From Ensifer sp. BR816 (lineage in GTDB: Bacteria > Pseudomonadota > Alphaproteobacteria > Rhizobiales > Rhizobiaceae): a stretch of DNA of 64,000 bases. The stretch covers positions 4,648,799 through 4,712,798 of the forward strand of contig NZ_KB905370.1 of the NCBI RefSeq assembly GCF_000378985.1. Direction: 5' to 3'. Numbering within the stretch: position 1 is the first letter of the stretch; each line of letters opens with the position of its first letter. Shown piece after piece: positions 35,435 through 45,826 of the stretch. Made by a program: the position numbers and the translations under genes. The notes beneath the pieces were generated by a model. The model saw nothing but the letters and a program-made list of their open reading frames with translations. It ran no database searches and was not told the DNA's origin.

Positions 35435-38400
35435 GATCCGTCCTTGGAGGTTGCTGTCGCGGCGGCAGTTCGGGGCAGTTGGATGCGGAACTCTGTGTAG
35501 CGCCCGATCTCTGTTTCCACCTCGATCGAACCGCCGTGCTGTTTGACGATGATATCGTGGCTGAGGGAAAGCCCGAGCCCCGTTCCCTCGCCAGCAGGCT
35601 TAGTGGTGAAGAACGGGTTGAACATTTTCGCCCTCACATCAGAGGGGATGCCGGGGCCATTGTCGCGGATAATAATCTCTACGCTGTCGCCGAGGTTCCG
35701 GGTGATCGCGGCCAGCATCGGCTCGTAAACATCACCGTTCTCGCAGGCCGCGCGGCGTCCCGTTGCATAAAAGCCGTTCGAGACGAAGTTGAGAAGGACG
35801 CGCGTGATCTCCTGTGGGTAAACGTCAACTTCCCCGGCCGCCGGATCGAACGATTTCTGCAGGGTTATGTTGAATCCCTGCTTTTCGGCGCGGGCGCCAT
35901 GATAGGCAAGATTGAGGCTCTCCTCGACAAGGGCATTAATGTCGACCGGCCTGCGCTCACCGACCCCTTGGCGTGAGTGCAGGAGCATGTTCTTGACGAT
36001 CGAGTCGGCACGTTTGCCATGCTCGACAATCTTTTCGAGATTGCCCCTGAGCATCGCAGAGAGCTCGTCGATCTCGGCCCGTCCTGCCCCCTCTGCGACT
36101 GCACCATCGAGTGCGTGTTGCAGGTCCTCTATCAATTCAACGGAGATCGCCGAAAAATTGTTGACGAAGTTCAGCGGGTTTTTGATTTCGTGGGCGATAC
36201 CAGCGGTGAGCTGCCCGAGCGAGGCGAGTTTCTCCGTCTGGACCAGTCTGTCCTGGGCAGTTCTCAGTTCTCTGAGCGAGCGCGACAGCTCCTCGGTTCT
36301 CTCTTGCACCTCTTGAAAGAGGCGGACGTTTTCAATTGCGATCACCGCCTGGTCGGCGAAAGTCGAAGCCAATTCGATCTGCTTATCGGTGAATGGCCGC
36401 ACGGTCGAGCGGGTCAATACGAGGACGCCGATCGGACTTCCCTCACGCAAGAGCGGCACGCCCAGCACCGTGCGAAAACCGCCAAGTCTTTGCCCCTCGA
36501 GCAGCTCGTATTCCGGATCGTCGAGAACATCGGCGACCTGAACGGACCGGACTTCGAGCAGCGTCCGCCCAACGATGGTGCCGCGCCCCGGTTCCAGCGG
36601 GAGAGCCCGAAGATACTGGCCGAATTCCTGTGAGAAGCCGTAGCTGGCGACAGGGTAGTGCGCACCACTCATCGGCCGGGTCATCGTCCCCATCTCCGCG
36701 TCGCAGAGACGGGCAGCGGACGCCACGAGCGTGTCTAAAACCACCTGCAGGTCGAATGCGGAGCGGCTGATGACCTTCAGCACGTCGGCCGTCGCGGTCT
36801 GTTGCTTCAGCGCTTCGGCCAGTTCGGCGGTCCGCGTCTTCACCTCGTCGAACAGCCGCACATTCTCGATCGCTATGACGGCCTGGTCGGCAAAGGTCTG
36901 TAGAAGGCCGATCTGCTTTTCGGTGAACGGCTTGACTTCGGTTCGGCGGATGACGAGGCCGCCAATTGCCTCGTGTTGCCGTAGCAGGGGCGCTGCAAGG
37001 ATGGTGCGATGTCCCATCCGAACGGCCATGCTCTGCCCGTCCGGGAACTCGTCGGCTTCGGCGCTCAGATCGGGGACATGAACCGGCTTTCGGTCCAGGA
37101 CCGCCCGTCCTGTAACCCAGCCCGGTGACACCGGCCAGCCAGCGAAATCGATCGGTATCGGTCCGTGATGCGCCCTCAGATAGAGCGTGTCTCCGTCCCT
37201 CAGGAAAATAGCCGCATCATAAGCCTCGCAAAGCCGCACGGCCGACTCGACAAGCGTATCGAGCACGGCCTGGAGGTCGAAAGCCGATCGGCTGATGACC
37301 TTGAGCACATCCGCTGTCGCAGTCTGCTGCTGCAGCGATTCTTTTAGCTCGAGGTTCCGTTTCTCCAGGTCGGTGAACAGCCGAACGTTCTCAATGGCGA
37401 TCACCGCCTGATCGGCGAAGGTACGCAGGAGCTCGACCTGTCGCTCCGGAAAGCATCCGACCTCGCGGCGATCGACGCCGATCGCTCCGATCGGACGGCC
37501 GTTCAGCGTGAGCGGCACACCGATGGCACTGCGGTAGGACATGATCTTCGCCAACGAGAGGAGTTGATACTCGGGATCGGCAAACACGTCCGCAATCTGC
37601 TCTATGGCGCCGCTGAGAAAGGCACGCCCCGTAACATTGGCCCTGCTTGGTTTCCGGGGAAAGATGGCTCGGACCGCTTCGATGCCTTCGCGAGAGACGC
37701 CATGATAAGCGACCGGGTGCATGAGTTCCCCGTCGAACCGGAAGACAAAGCAGAATTCCGCCGCGCAAAGTCTCGCCGCATTCTTCGCGATTGAGTCGAA
37801 CACCGGCTGCACGTCGGTAGGCGAAGTCGAGATGACGCGCAGGATTTCGCTGGTTGCCGTCTGCTGCTCGAGCGCCTCGGAGAGCTCTCGGTTGCGCGCC
37901 TTCGCCTCATCGAAGAGCCGAACGTTCTCGATCGCAATCACCGCCTGGTCGGCGAACGTTCGCAGAAGCTCGACCTGCCGCTCGGGAAAGTATCCGACCA
38001 AGCTTCGAGTGACGGCGATCGATCCAATCGGGCGTCCGTTCCGCAAAAGTGGCACGCCAATGGCACTGCGGTAAGACACGATTTTGGCGAGAGGGAGCAT
38101 CTTATAATCGGGGTCGGCAAAAACGTCGGGGATCTGCTCGACCACACCGCTGATAAAGGCACGGCCCGTGACATTGCCTCTATTTGGTTGCTGCGGAAAC
38201 TTGGCACGTACCGCTTCGATGCCCTCGCGCGAAATGCCGTGATAAGCAGCCGGATGTAACAGCTCTCCGTCGAACCGAAATACGAAACAGAATTCTGCCG
38301 CGCAAAGCCTTGCTGCGCTCTCGGCTATCGCGTCGAACACCGGCTGCACGTTATCGGGCGAGGTTGAGATCACACGCAGGATCTCGCTCGTCGCGGCCTG

Positions 38401-38475
38401 CCGTTCGTTCGCCTCGGCAAGCTCGCGCTTCAGTAGATTTGCTTGACGTCTGATGCTGAGGCCTGAGACCTCCAT
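35431..38475 (-). CDS. Sensor histidine kinase with four tandem GAF domains
   Basis: This 1014-residue cytoplasmic kinase has no membrane segments or signal peptide. Four GAF repeats (about residues 40-185, 219-364, 398-545 and 578-735) each end in [15 protein letters not shown], joined by coiled linkers with QQTAT(S/A). GAF1 and GAF2 are very similar, indicating recent duplication, and share the [14 protein letters not shown] segment. The kinase core has the phospho-His in [20 protein letters not shown] (about 780), an N-box [10 protein letters not shown]1 box [14 protein letters not shown] box [10 protein letters not shown] and G2 [12 protein letters not shown]. It probably phosphorylates the receiver and receiver-cyclase encoded just downstream. 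Confidence 0.94.
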   Translation of the reverse strand: MEVSGLSIRRQANLLKRELAEANERQAATSEILRVISTSPDNVQPVFDAIAESAARLCAAEFCFVFRFDGELLHPAAYHGISREGIEAVRAKFPQQPNRGNVTGRAFISGVVEQIPDVFADPDYKMLPLAKIVSYRSAIGVPLLRNGRPIGSIAVTRSLVGYFPERQVELLRTFADQAVIAIENVRLFDEAKARNRELSEALEQQTATSEILRVISTSPTDVQPVFDSIAKNAARLCAAEFCFVFRFDGELMHPVAYHGVSREGIEAVRAIFPRKPSRANVTGRAFLSGAIEQIADVFADPEYQLLSLAKIMSYRSAIGVPLTLNGRPIGAIGVDRREVGCFPERQVELLRTFADQAVIAIENVRLFTDLEKRNLELKESLQQQTATADVLKVISRSAFDLQAVLDTLVESAVRLCEAYDAAIFLRDGDTLYLRAHHGPIPIDFAGWPVSPGWVTGRAVLDRKPVHVPDLSAEADEFPDGQSMAVRMGHRTILAAPLLRQHEAIGGLVIRRTEVKPFTEKQIGLLQTFADQAVIAIENVRLFDEVKTRTAELAEALKQQTATADVLKVISRSAFDLQVVLDTLVASAARLCDAEMGTMTRPMSGAHYPVASYGFSQEFGQYLRALPLEPGRGTIVGRTLLEVRSVQVADVLDDPEYELLEGQRLGGFRTVLGVPLLREGSPIGVLVLTRSTVRPFTDKQIELASTFADQAVIAIENVRLFQEVQERTEELSRSLRELRTAQDRLVQTEKLASLGQLTAGIAHEIKNPLNFVNNFSAISVELIEDLQHALDGAVAEGAGRAEIDELSAMLRGNLEKIVEHGKRADSIVKNMLLHSRQGVGERRPVDINALVEESLNLAYHGARAEKQGFNITLQKSFDPAAGEVDVYPQEITRVLLNFVSNGFYATGRRAACENGDVYEPMLAAITRNLGDSVEIIIRDNGPGIPSDVRAKMFNPFFTTKPAGEGTGLGLSLSHDIIVKQHGGSIEVETEIGRYTEFRIQLPRTAAATATSKDGS

Positions 38476-38761
38476 GTCCGCCCCCTCTACTCTCCAGAAA
38501 CGAGACTCAGGAGGAACCCCAACGGTCCACCGACCGGCATGCCATCAATCAGCAATCAACCTTCGCAGAAAGAAGAGAATAGCCTATCTGGCCACCGGTG
38601 ACGAGAATTAGCTAATGCTTGTACTTTGGGATGGGGAAGAAACAGTCGCGACAGCCTTCAACGCCGACACAGTATCTCGCCGCACATAAGTTCAAATCAA
38701 GGGAGCGCTATCGTACGGGGGCTTTAGCTGCCTACGTCTTGTTTGCAATCCTCTTCATTTG

Positions 38762-38965
38762 TCAGATGAAACGGTCTCTCTCCGCTGTATGCAGCGCCAG
38801 ACTCCGGCCAAAATAAACCAATAACTTGCGTGCCGTTGTGGCATCTCGGCCGTCGTCCTCGAGTTTTGTAACGATGTCGCGTTGAAGCGAAACGAGTTTC
38901 GCCGCATCCGCCACGTCCTTCTCCGTCGCGGTCAGGCGGCTTTCGATCAAGGACAATTCGTCCAT
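38762..38965 (-). CDS. Small conserved coiled-coil protein
   Basis: This 67-residue protein begins MDELSLIESRLTATEKDVAD, followed by QRDIVTKLEDDGRDATTARKLL and LALHTAERDRF. The pattern, a short acidic/basic coiled coil, recurs in many Rhizobiales genomes as an unnamed small protein, as far as I can recall. A start 15 bases upstream (MLCFR) is possible. Neither start has a strong ribosome site. Its function is unknown. Confidence 0.6.
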   Translation of the reverse strand: MDELSLIESRLTATEKDVADAAKLVSLQRDIVTKLEDDGRDATTARKLLVYFGRSLALHTAERDRFI

Positions 38966-39020
38966 ACGAAAACATAGCACGGATCTGCTGCTTTAGCTCT
39001 CGGCACCACGGCAGAGGTAA

Positions 39021-39311
39021 TCAAAGGTTCGAGCCCTTCTGGGGGGATCCCGAGGGAGAGCGTTCCTGCGGGGTGCGCGGCGGCGATCCGTCTCGCCAGA
39101 CCGCCCAATGCTGCATTCCGACGGGAATGGTAAGCCTTTTCAGAAGCTTTGCATCCCGGACACCCGACTGATAAACCGTGATCAATCGGTCGGCAAACCT
39201 GTCTGCTTCATCGCTGTCGCGGGTAATCCGGTATTCATCCAGTAGCTGCTCAAAGATCTTGCCGAGCTTTCTCGCATCTTTCCCGGGAATGTATTCGGCA
39301 GGAGACAGCAT
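39021..39311 (-). CDS. Hypothetical protein
   Basis: This frame of about 96 residues starts MLSPAEYIPGKDARKLGKIF and continues ITRDSDEADRFADRLITVYQ with a basic C-terminus. The frame is open upstream to 39476, but that part is low-complexity and unlike a gene. The helical, charged composition resembles unnamed rhizobial proteins. The function is unknown and it may be a decaying gene. Confidence 0.45.
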   Translation of the reverse strand: MLSPAEYIPGKDARKLGKIFEQLLDEYRITRDSDEADRFADRLITVYQSGVRDAKLLKRLTIPVGMQHWAVWRDGSPPRTPQERSPSGSPQKGSNL

Positions 39312-39546
39312 AGGCAAGGAGCACCTGTAGTGCTCGCCTTCAGGCTGAGCGAATAAGCCTACACTATACGCTTGTTTCACGGCCCAGATGGGCGATGTAG
39401 GTGGCGTTGATGACTCATCAATTAGTGGGTGGTAGACCCGGCGGCAGCGAGTCGTTTCTTCTTTTGGAGCGGACACCTCGATGACCGCTCTGCGACGGCA
39501 AGTCTGGAGGGTTCGAGAATCAGCTTGCGCTCGGGGTGCGAACGGA

Positions 39547-40371
39547 TCACTTCCTCCCTGAGCCCACGAGGGCCGGCATCGGGACTCGATAGGTCCCGTC
39601 GGCGGACCGAAACTGCACTATGCCGTTCGCAACCGTCGCGGAAATGGCGCCTTGCACCTCCTCGGTTTGGGCCAGCAGTAGGCCACGGGCGCGCACACCC
39701 CCTTCGAGGATTGCCGTGATCATTCCCAACGGCGCGGCCACTTCCCAGATCTGATCGACGCCCGCGACGGCCACGTCCGCAAACCCGCATTCTTCAAATG
39801 CTGTCCTCAATTTTTCGGGCTCACTGAACTGAAAGAAATCTGGCCCGTGGGGCAGGGGTACGTCGAGATTGCCGTGAATCTTGACGGCGCCGAAGAGCAA
39901 GCCAAAGCCGTTGGTTGGGGCCGGAGATTGCCAGACACTAGCGGCGAGATACCCTCCGGGCTTCAGCACGCGATGCATTTCGCAGAGTGCTGCCTCGGGA
40001 TTTGGGACGTGGATTATGCCGTAGCCGCAAACGACGGCATCAAAGCTGTCGGCATCAAACGGCAAAGCCTGGGCATCACCCTCCAGAAACTCGGCGTCTG
40101 GCGCATTGCGCCGGGCGATTTTTATGACTTTGCCGGAGAAGTCGAGGCCGACGACTTGCGCTTCTCGCTCCACCGCCGCGCGGGCAAGCATTCCTGGGCC
40201 GGTGCAGACGTCGAGCACGCGCTTTCCCTTCGCAACGCGTGCGGCGGCCAAGAGAGCTGGCACGGTTTGCCTAGTAAGACGCGCAAAATGCTGGTCGTAT
40301 CCTCTGCTGGCAGTTTCCCACCCGGTGTGCTCGAATTCACGGAAGGCTGCCGGATCGCGAGAACTCTCCAT
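39547..40371 (-). CDS. SAM-dependent methyltransferase (UbiE/class I type)
   Basis: This 274-residue class I methyltransferase has motif I in VLDVCTGPGMLARAAVERE, motif II/acidic strand QVVGLDFSGKVIKIARRN, DAQALPFDADSFDAVVCGYG (motif post-I/II) and VLKPGGYLAASVW (motif III). The start at 40371 (MESSRDPAAFREFEH) has a GGGAG site. The C-terminal 100 residues contain the substrate lid. The methyl acceptor is unknown. It lies between unlinked small genes and a monooxygenase remnant. Confidence 0.9.
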   Translation of the reverse strand: MESSRDPAAFREFEHTGWETASRGYDQHFARLTRQTVPALLAAARVAKGKRVLDVCTGPGMLARAAVEREAQVVGLDFSGKVIKIARRNAPDAEFLEGDAQALPFDADSFDAVVCGYGIIHVPNPEAALCEMHRVLKPGGYLAASVWQSPAPTNGFGLLFGAVKIHGNLDVPLPHGPDFFQFSEPEKLRTAFEECGFADVAVAGVDQIWEVAAPLGMITAILEGGVRARGLLLAQTEEVQGAISATVANGIVQFRSADGTYRVPMPALVGSGRK

Positions 40372-40526
40372 CGTACACTCCCGCAAGCGAAAATTTCCAT
40401 ATGGCACAGTACTAAATTAGCTTCATGGCATTTCTGGGTGGAGTGGAACGCTTTCTCTCCGCTTCTGCGTCAGGTCTTTGCCTTGAGGGCAAGAGCACGC
40501 AAACGCCAGCCTTGGGCAAATCCGAT

Positions 40527-40905
40527 CTATGCAGAATGATCCGCTCTCTGGGCGAGGTGGCTCACCTGACGCAAGGCCTCTTCAGCAACTCCTGGTATCG
40601 TGCCTGATTTGCGCGTCGTTGCGAAATCGAGACCGGCAAAATAGACTCCGGGAACGGCCGCGATTCCATCCTTGTGGATGGGCTGTCCGTTCGCATCAAG
40701 AACTCCGGGAATTTGGATCCATTGGAAATTACCCCTGAAGCCGGTGCACCAGATGACCGATCTAATGTTGCTCGTCGCCAGACCGATTGATCGGATCGGT
40801 GGATCGGGAAGACGCGGTGCTATCGTCTCGGCAGGATCATCCTCGGCCGCCGGCGCCTGCAGGCCCGCGCGTTGGATATACCGGTCAATAAAGTCACTGC
40901 TTCCG
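40527..40905 (-). pseudogene. C-terminal remnant of a flavin-containing monooxygenase
   Basis: The minus strand encodes a stretch closely similar to the last third of the monooxygenase at 32019-33242: YIQRAGLQAPAAEDDPAE, SVIWCTGFRGNFQWIQIPG, GVYFAGLDFATTRKSGTIPG, then VAEEALRQVSHLAQ and a stop at 40527. Upstream of about 40905 the frame shifts and the FAD- and NADPH-binding two thirds are absent. It is the end of a deleted paralogue, not a functional gene. Confidence 0.75.
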
Positions 40906-41037
40906 TTGAGTTGTCAGCTGTTGCGGGCGAGGTAGCTCGGCTGCCAGGTCGGGCCGACTTCAAGCAGCCTGGTTGGCCCGCCCCAGTGGCTGAGCGCAGC
41001 TTAAATCGGCTCCAGTCCCGCTCCCTTGCATATATCT

Positions 41038-41052
41038 TGACAAATGTAGTCA
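41038..41052. promoter_or_regulatory. Iron-responsive operator (TGA-N9-TCA) upstream of TonB receptor
   Basis: TGA-CAAATGTAG-TCA matches the iron-responsive operator bound by RirA in rhizobia. It lies 91 bases before the receptor start codon. A second copy lies in front of the siderophore biosynthesis operon (51699-51713), so both units should be repressed by iron. Confidence 0.7.
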
Positions 41053-41142
41053 TGTTAATTAGCACCCCCTCGAACCAACGACGTTTAGCTCCTTGCTGGG
41101 GCAAACCATTGTTCTTGGTCAATGTGTTACAGGGGGCTATTT

Positions 41143-43284
41143 ATGGAACTGCGTGTTGGATTGCTGACTGTTTTGCTCGCGACGGTGAGCCGCGCCGCTT
41201 TGGCGCAAGACGCCACGGCATTGGAGCGCCTCGAGGTGAAGGCGGGCACTTCGACGGCGACCGTCGGCACGCAGCCGGAGGAATATGCCGGGGGGCAGGT
41301 GGCTCGCGGCGGTCGCGTCGGCTTGCTCGGCAACCGAGACTTCATGGACACGCCGTTCAACATCACCAGCTACACCGCGGAGACGATCGAGAATCAGGGT
41401 GCGCGCACGGTGGCCGACGTTTTGGCGAATGATCCCTCGGTGAGGAGCACGCACGCTTCCGGCGGCATGCTCGATTCCTTCTATATCCGGGGTTTCCCGA
41501 TCAACGAGGGGAACTTTGGCGAAGTCGCCTTCGATGGCGTCTACGGTGTGGCTCCGACCTACCGCCTGTTCACCGACTATGCCGAGCGCGTGGAGGTGCT
41601 CAAGGGGCCGGCGGCACTGCTCTACGGCATCTCGCCGAACAGCAGTGTCGGTGGCACCATCAACATCGTGCCGAAGCGCGCGTCGGATACGGATCTGACG
41701 CGGGTAACGACCGATTATGCCTCGGATCTCTACGGCGGCGGCCACCTGGACCTCAGCCGCCGTTTCGGCGAGGAAAGCCAGTTCGGCGTGCGCTTCAACG
41801 GCAGCTATCATGGTGGCGACACGGCGATCGACGACCAGTCGCTTGATGTTGCGGTCGGCGCCCTGGCGCTTGACTATGAGGGCGAGAACTTCAGGGCAAC
41901 GCTGGACATCATCGGTCAGCGGCAGGACATCGACGCTCCGCAGCGTCCGTTCTTCCCGATGGCCGGCATAGAAATTCCGGACGCACCGGATGGACGCTCG
42001 AACGTTCAGGAACCGTGGGAATGGTCGAAGACCGAGGATCTCTCCTGGTTGGGGCGGGCCGAATATGACTTGAGCGATGCTGTGACGATCTTCGCGGCCA
42101 TCGGCGGCGGCAACTCGCGCGTCGAACGGCTTTTTGGCACGCCGGTCATTCTGAACTCCGCCGGCGACGTCAGCATTACGCCGCAGAATTTCATATTCGA
42201 TGTCGACCGGCTCACGGCCGAAACCGGGGTACGGGCCCAGTTCGACACGGAGGCGGTGGAACATACGGTCACGTTCCAGGTCAGCGGCCTTCAGCAGACG
42301 CTCAATCGCGGCTCGAACTCGGGAACGGCGCAATTCACCAATCTTTTCGATCCGCTCCCCCGTCCCAAGCAGGACGTGCCGCAGCCCACTCACGTGCCGA
42401 GGGTCTCGGAAAACACCTTCTACGGTTTTGCGCTTTCTGACACGATGTCGGTGCTCGACGAACGCGTGCAGTTGACACTGGGCGGGCGCTGGCAGCATAT
42501 CGATACCGAAAATTACAGTCCGGTCACGGGCGCCGTCACCAGCTTTTCCGATGAGAGCGTGATCACACCGCTCGCCGGCATCGTCGTCAAGCCGTGGGAT
42601 AACGTCGCGCTTTACGCCAACTACGTCGAAGGCCTAAGTGTTGGCGACACCGCTCCGACGACGGCGATCAATGCTGGCGAGACGCTCGCGCCCTACCGGT
42701 CCAAGCAGTACGAGATCGGCACCAAGGTCGACCTCGGCCGCGTGGCGGTGACCGTCAGCGCCTTCCAGATCGAAAAGCCGTTCGGTCAGCTCGAGACGCG
42801 CGGCAGCGACCTGGTCTTCGTCGAAGGTGGCGAACAGCGCAACCGTGGCGTGGAGTTGAACATCTTCGGCGAGGTCACCCCCGAGATTCGCGTGCTCGGC
42901 GGCGTGACCTTCATTTACGGCGAACTCACGAAAACGAACGACGACGCGATCCGCGGCAACACGCCGATTGGTGTGCCCTCGGTGCAGGTCAATCTGGGCG
43001 CGGAATGGGATACGCCGTTCATGTCCGGGCTGACGCTCGCCGGCAATGTCATCCACACGGACGAGCAGTTCGTCAACACGGCCAACACCCAGGAAATCCC
43101 TTCCTGGACCCGGCTTGACCTCGGCGCCCGGTACCGCACGGAGATCAACGAAAAGCCGGTGACCTTCCGAGCCGAAGTCGAGAATGTCTTCGACCTCGAC
43201 TACTGGTCCGGCGTCGCAAGCTTCGGAACGATATCGCAAGGGGCGCCGCTGACGGTGAAAGTGTCGATGACGACTGGTTTCTGA
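41143..43284 (+). CDS. TonB-dependent siderophore receptor
   Basis: This 713-residue outer-membrane receptor starts with a signal peptide (MELRVGLLTVLLATVSRAALA-type, cleaved near AQD). The plug domain (about residues 55-185) has DTPFNITSYTAETIENQGA, VADVLANDPSVR, YIRGFPINEGNFGE and VEVLKGPAALLYG with SSVGGTINIVPKRA. A 22-strand barrel with C-terminal VENVFDLDYWSGV and final aromatic F follows. There is no N-terminal signalling extension. It imports a ferric siderophore with TonB energy. It faces the siderophore biosynthesis operon, sharing a terminator with it, and has an iron-responsive box upstream. Confidence 0.94.
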   Translation: MELRVGLLTVLLATVSRAALAQDATALERLEVKAGTSTATVGTQPEEYAGGQVARGGRVGLLGNRDFMDTPFNITSYTAETIENQGARTVADVLANDPSVRSTHASGGMLDSFYIRGFPINEGNFGEVAFDGVYGVAPTYRLFTDYAERVEVLKGPAALLYGISPNSSVGGTINIVPKRASDTDLTRVTTDYASDLYGGGHLDLSRRFGEESQFGVRFNGSYHGGDTAIDDQSLDVAVGALALDYEGENFRATLDIIGQRQDIDAPQRPFFPMAGIEIPDAPDGRSNVQEPWEWSKTEDLSWLGRAEYDLSDAVTIFAAIGGGNSRVERLFGTPVILNSAGDVSITPQNFIFDVDRLTAETGVRAQFDTEAVEHTVTFQVSGLQQTLNRGSNSGTAQFTNLFDPLPRPKQDVPQPTHVPRVSENTFYGFALSDTMSVLDERVQLTLGGRWQHIDTENYSPVTGAVTSFSDESVITPLAGIVVKPWDNVALYANYVEGLSVGDTAPTTAINAGETLAPYRSKQYEIGTKVDLGRVAVTVSAFQIEKPFGQLETRGSDLVFVEGGEQRNRGVELNIFGEVTPEIRVLGGVTFIYGELTKTNDDAIRGNTPIGVPSVQVNLGAEWDTPFMSGLTLAGNVIHTDEQFVNTANTQEIPSWTRLDLGARYRTEINEKPVTFRAEVENVFDLDYWSGVASFGTISQGAPLTVKVSMTTGF

Positions 43285-43345
43285 GCTGTCAACCCGTCAC
43301 CAACCGGAAGCTCCCGTGCCGGTGACGCTTATGGTGAGACCAAGC

Positions 43346-43391
43346 AAAAAGAAGGCGCCCCGGTGAACATCACGGGGGCGCCTTCTCTTTT
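43346..43391. terminator. Bidirectional rho-independent terminator between receptor and siderophore operon
   Basis: An 11-base stem GAAGGCGCCCC (43351-43361) pairs with GGGGCGCCTTC (43375-43385) around a 13-base loop. It is preceded by AAAAA and followed by TCTTTT, so it can end transcription of the receptor gene (plus) and of the siderophore operon (minus). Confidence 0.85.
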
Positions 43392-43433
43392 CAAAGGGAA
43401 GCGAGCAGGAATTGGATCGTCCGGCGCGGGCGA

Positions 43434-44600
43434 TCAATCTGCGCCGTCTGCGAGGCTCACCGCATAGCCCGGCCGGTACGGTATGGGCAGGAAGCGGCGG
43501 TGATACTCCGCAAAGGTCGCATCCGGATCGAGATCGGCAAAAAGGTCCGGATGGAACCATTTTGCCAATTGCTGGACGGCAATGAACTCATAGGGGCTGT
43601 TGTAGAACTGGTGCCAGATGCCGTGGAAATTCCGCGACTTTTGCGCAGCGATGTCCGTGTAGGCGCCGCGCGTGGTGAACCATTCGAGTTTTTTGCGGGT
43701 AACCTTAGGGTCGGCGCCGGGACCGAGCGGAATCCAATGGCCGCCAGGCACATAGGCCTGCCAGTCGGCGCTGGTGACGACCACATGCTCGGGATTGGCG
43801 ACGATCACCTGCTCGGGATTGAGTTGGCCGAAGGTGGTGGGCAGGATATCGCTGCCGATATTGTGGCCGCCGGCAAGCTCGACATATTTGCCGAAGTTTT
43901 CCGCGCCGAAGGAAAGGCAGCAATCGTCGGCATAACCGCCGATCCGCTCGATGAAGACTCTCGGACGCTGCGGCTTTACCCGGTCGATGACGTCGGTGAC
44001 GCGGGCCATCGCCTGGTGGCGAAATTCGATGATCTCTTCCGCACGCGCCTCGCGCCCCATGATCTTGCCGAGGAGCCGGATGGTCGGTTCGGTGTTCTTC
44101 AGCGGAAAGTGGCGGAAGTCGATATAGACGACCGGGATCTTCAGCTCCGCCAGTTTCTCGATATATTTCACGTCCTCGTTGGCGCGCATAGCCTCGAGAT
44201 TGAGAAGCACCACGTCAGGCTTCTGGACGATGGTCGACTCGATGTCGAGCAGCCCATTTTCCTGACCCGGGAAGGCCGGCAGCTTGGCGAGTTTGGGAAA
44301 GGCTTCGAGATATTGGGCGTAGGTGGCCGGATCGGCCTCGATCAGGTCGTTACGCCAGGCGACGATACGGCCGAGCGGATCTTCCGGCTCGAGCGAGGCG
44401 ATCAGATAAAGCTGCCGCCCCTCGCCAAGGAGGATGCGCTTGACCGGCGCATTCACCGTCACCTCGCGGCCGGCAATGTCGGTGACGGTGATCGGCGTTT
44501 GCCTGTCCGCCGCGGCCGTTTCTTCGGCAAGGGCTGCGGCCGGAACCCACAGGGCCAGCACGGCGACTACGGCTTGGAACGCCGAACATATTCTCCTCAC
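43434..44600 (-). CDS. Periplasmic siderophore/iron ABC substrate-binding protein
   Basis: This 388-residue protein has a signal peptide (start [20 protein letters not shown], cleavage near ALA) and a FepB/FecB-type TroA fold: [32 protein letters not shown] helix, [18 protein letters not shown], a long interlobe helix region, and [16 protein letters not shown]. The C-terminal [20 protein letters not shown] resembles binding proteins linked to NIS siderophore clusters. It is the last gene of the operon and overlaps the exporter gene by four bases. No permease or ATPase gene is nearby, so it must use a transporter encoded elsewhere. Confidence 0.88.
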   Translation of the reverse strand: MRRICSAFQAVVAVLALWVPAAALAEETAAADRQTPITVTDIAGREVTVNAPVKRILLGEGRQLYLIASLEPEDPLGRIVAWRNDLIEADPATYAQYLEAFPKLAKLPAFPGQENGLLDIESTIVQKPDVVLLNLEAMRANEDVKYIEKLAELKIPVVYIDFRHFPLKNTEPTIRLLGKIMGREARAEEIIEFRHQAMARVTDVIDRVKPQRPRVFIERIGGYADDCCLSFGAENFGKYVELAGGHNIGSDILPTTFGQLNPEQVIVANPEHVVVTSADWQAYVPGGHWIPLGPGADPKVTRKKLEWFTTRGAYTDIAAQKSRNFHGIWHQFYNSPYEFIAVQQLAKWFHPDLFADLDPDATFAEYHRRFLPIPYRPGYAVSLADGAD

Positions 44601-45826
44601 GATATTTCTCCTCTACTGAATGGACGGCGCGATTGGAGCCACAGGGCGAGCGCCATCAAGAAAGACAGACCGTAAAGGCCTGCAACGAACGGGAATGCCA
44701 CTTCAAGCCCAAAGCGTTGGGTTGCGACGACACCGGTGATGATTCCCACAACCGAGGCGCCCTGCTGGCAGGTTTGCGCGAGCCCGAGAACCGATCCCTG
44801 CCGGTCGCTCACCGTCGCGGCCGAAACGAGCGACAGGAGAACCGGGGTCGTTCCCCCGAGCAGCGCGCCCCAGGCAAGATAGAGCGCAGCGAAAAGGCCG
44901 ATGTCGCGGGTCGAGCCGGCAAGGCTCGTGACCACGAGGCAACCGGCGGCGATCAGCACGCTCCATCCGAGCACGAAGGTCGGTGCTTGCCCCTCGAATA
45001 TCCGCGCCCATATCGGCGCGCCGACCACAAAGCCGAACGCAAGCAGCCCGTAGCTCAAGCCCGTGATCCAATGCCGGGCGCCATAGACCTCCGACATGTA
45101 GAGCGCAAACGGCACCTGCAGAACCATCCGGCTCGCGAGCAGCAGTCCCATCAGCACGAGAAGTCCGGTGACCGAGATGCCGGTCAGCGGCGCCCGCGAT
45201 ATCTTAGCCGCCCTGACCGGTCCTGTGCCGCCTGCTCCTTGTGGCGGCACCGGCAGGCTCGCCCAGGCGACAGCGGCGCAGAGCGCGCAGATCGCGCCGG
45301 CGGTGAGATTGACGGCGGCGAAGGGCAAGGCATCGAGAATGAGGCCGCCGAGGAAGGCGCCGCCCAGCGAGCCGACATTGGTCGCCACCTGGAGCCAGGC
45401 GAAGAGGCCGGCGCGATCGCGTCCGCCGGTCACCTGAACGCCATAGGCCTGAGCCGGGGCGATATAGCCGGCGCAGGCCCCTTGCAGAAAGCGCAGCGCC
45501 AGAATGGTCCAGACGTCCTGGGCAAAGGAGACGAGCAGTTGCGTGATCGCCAGGCCGGCAAGCGCCCGCACCATCATCAGCCGATTGCCGTAGCGGTCGC
45601 CCATGCGGCCCCAGAAGGCGCTCGTCAGCGACACGCCGAGCATGGGGCAGACATAGACGCCGATTCCGGCAAGCGCAAAGACGCTCTCGGACGGGTTCAA
45701 AGCCCGGATTTGGATCGGCCAGAAGGGACCGCTCATTTCCATGGCGCCCATGGAAATGAACTGCAGGCCGAAGAGCAGCGCGAAGACGGGTCCGAAGCCG
45801 CGCAGGACGGCGACTGTACCGGTCAT
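44597..45826 (-). CDS. MFS transporter, probable siderophore exporter
   Basis: This 409-residue, 12-helix MFS protein begins [20 protein letters not shown], with the loop motif [20 protein letters not shown], and a second half with [20 protein letters not shown]. The close coupling (ATGA overlap with the IucA/IucC gene upstream and the binding-protein gene downstream) and the presence of similar SbnD-type proteins in staphyloferrin B clusters indicate that it exports the finished siderophore across the inner membrane. Confidence 0.9.
   Translation of the reverse strand: MTGTVAVLRGFGPVFALLFGLQFISMGAMEMSGPFWPIQIRALNPSESVFALAGIGVYVCPMLGVSLTSAFWGRMGDRYGNRLMMVRALAGLAITQLLVSFAQDVWTILALRFLQGACAGYIAPAQAYGVQVTGGRDRAGLFAWLQVATNVGSLGGAFLGGLILDALPFAAVNLTAGAICALCAAVAWASLPVPPQGAGGTGPVRAAKISRAPLTGISVTGLLVLMGLLLASRMVLQVPFALYMSEVYGARHWITGLSYGLLAFGFVVGAPIWARIFEGQAPTFVLGWSVLIAAGCLVVTSLAGSTRDIGLFAALYLAWGALLGGTTPVLLSLVSAATVSDRQGSVLGLAQTCQQGASVVGIITGVVATQRFGLEVAFPFVAGLYGLSFLMALALWLQSRRPFSRGEIS

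Noticed and set aside
41137..42498. 453-codon open frame on the minus strand inside the TonB receptor gene
   Set aside because: It is an antisense shadow. The plus strand has an unambiguous TonB-receptor sequence.
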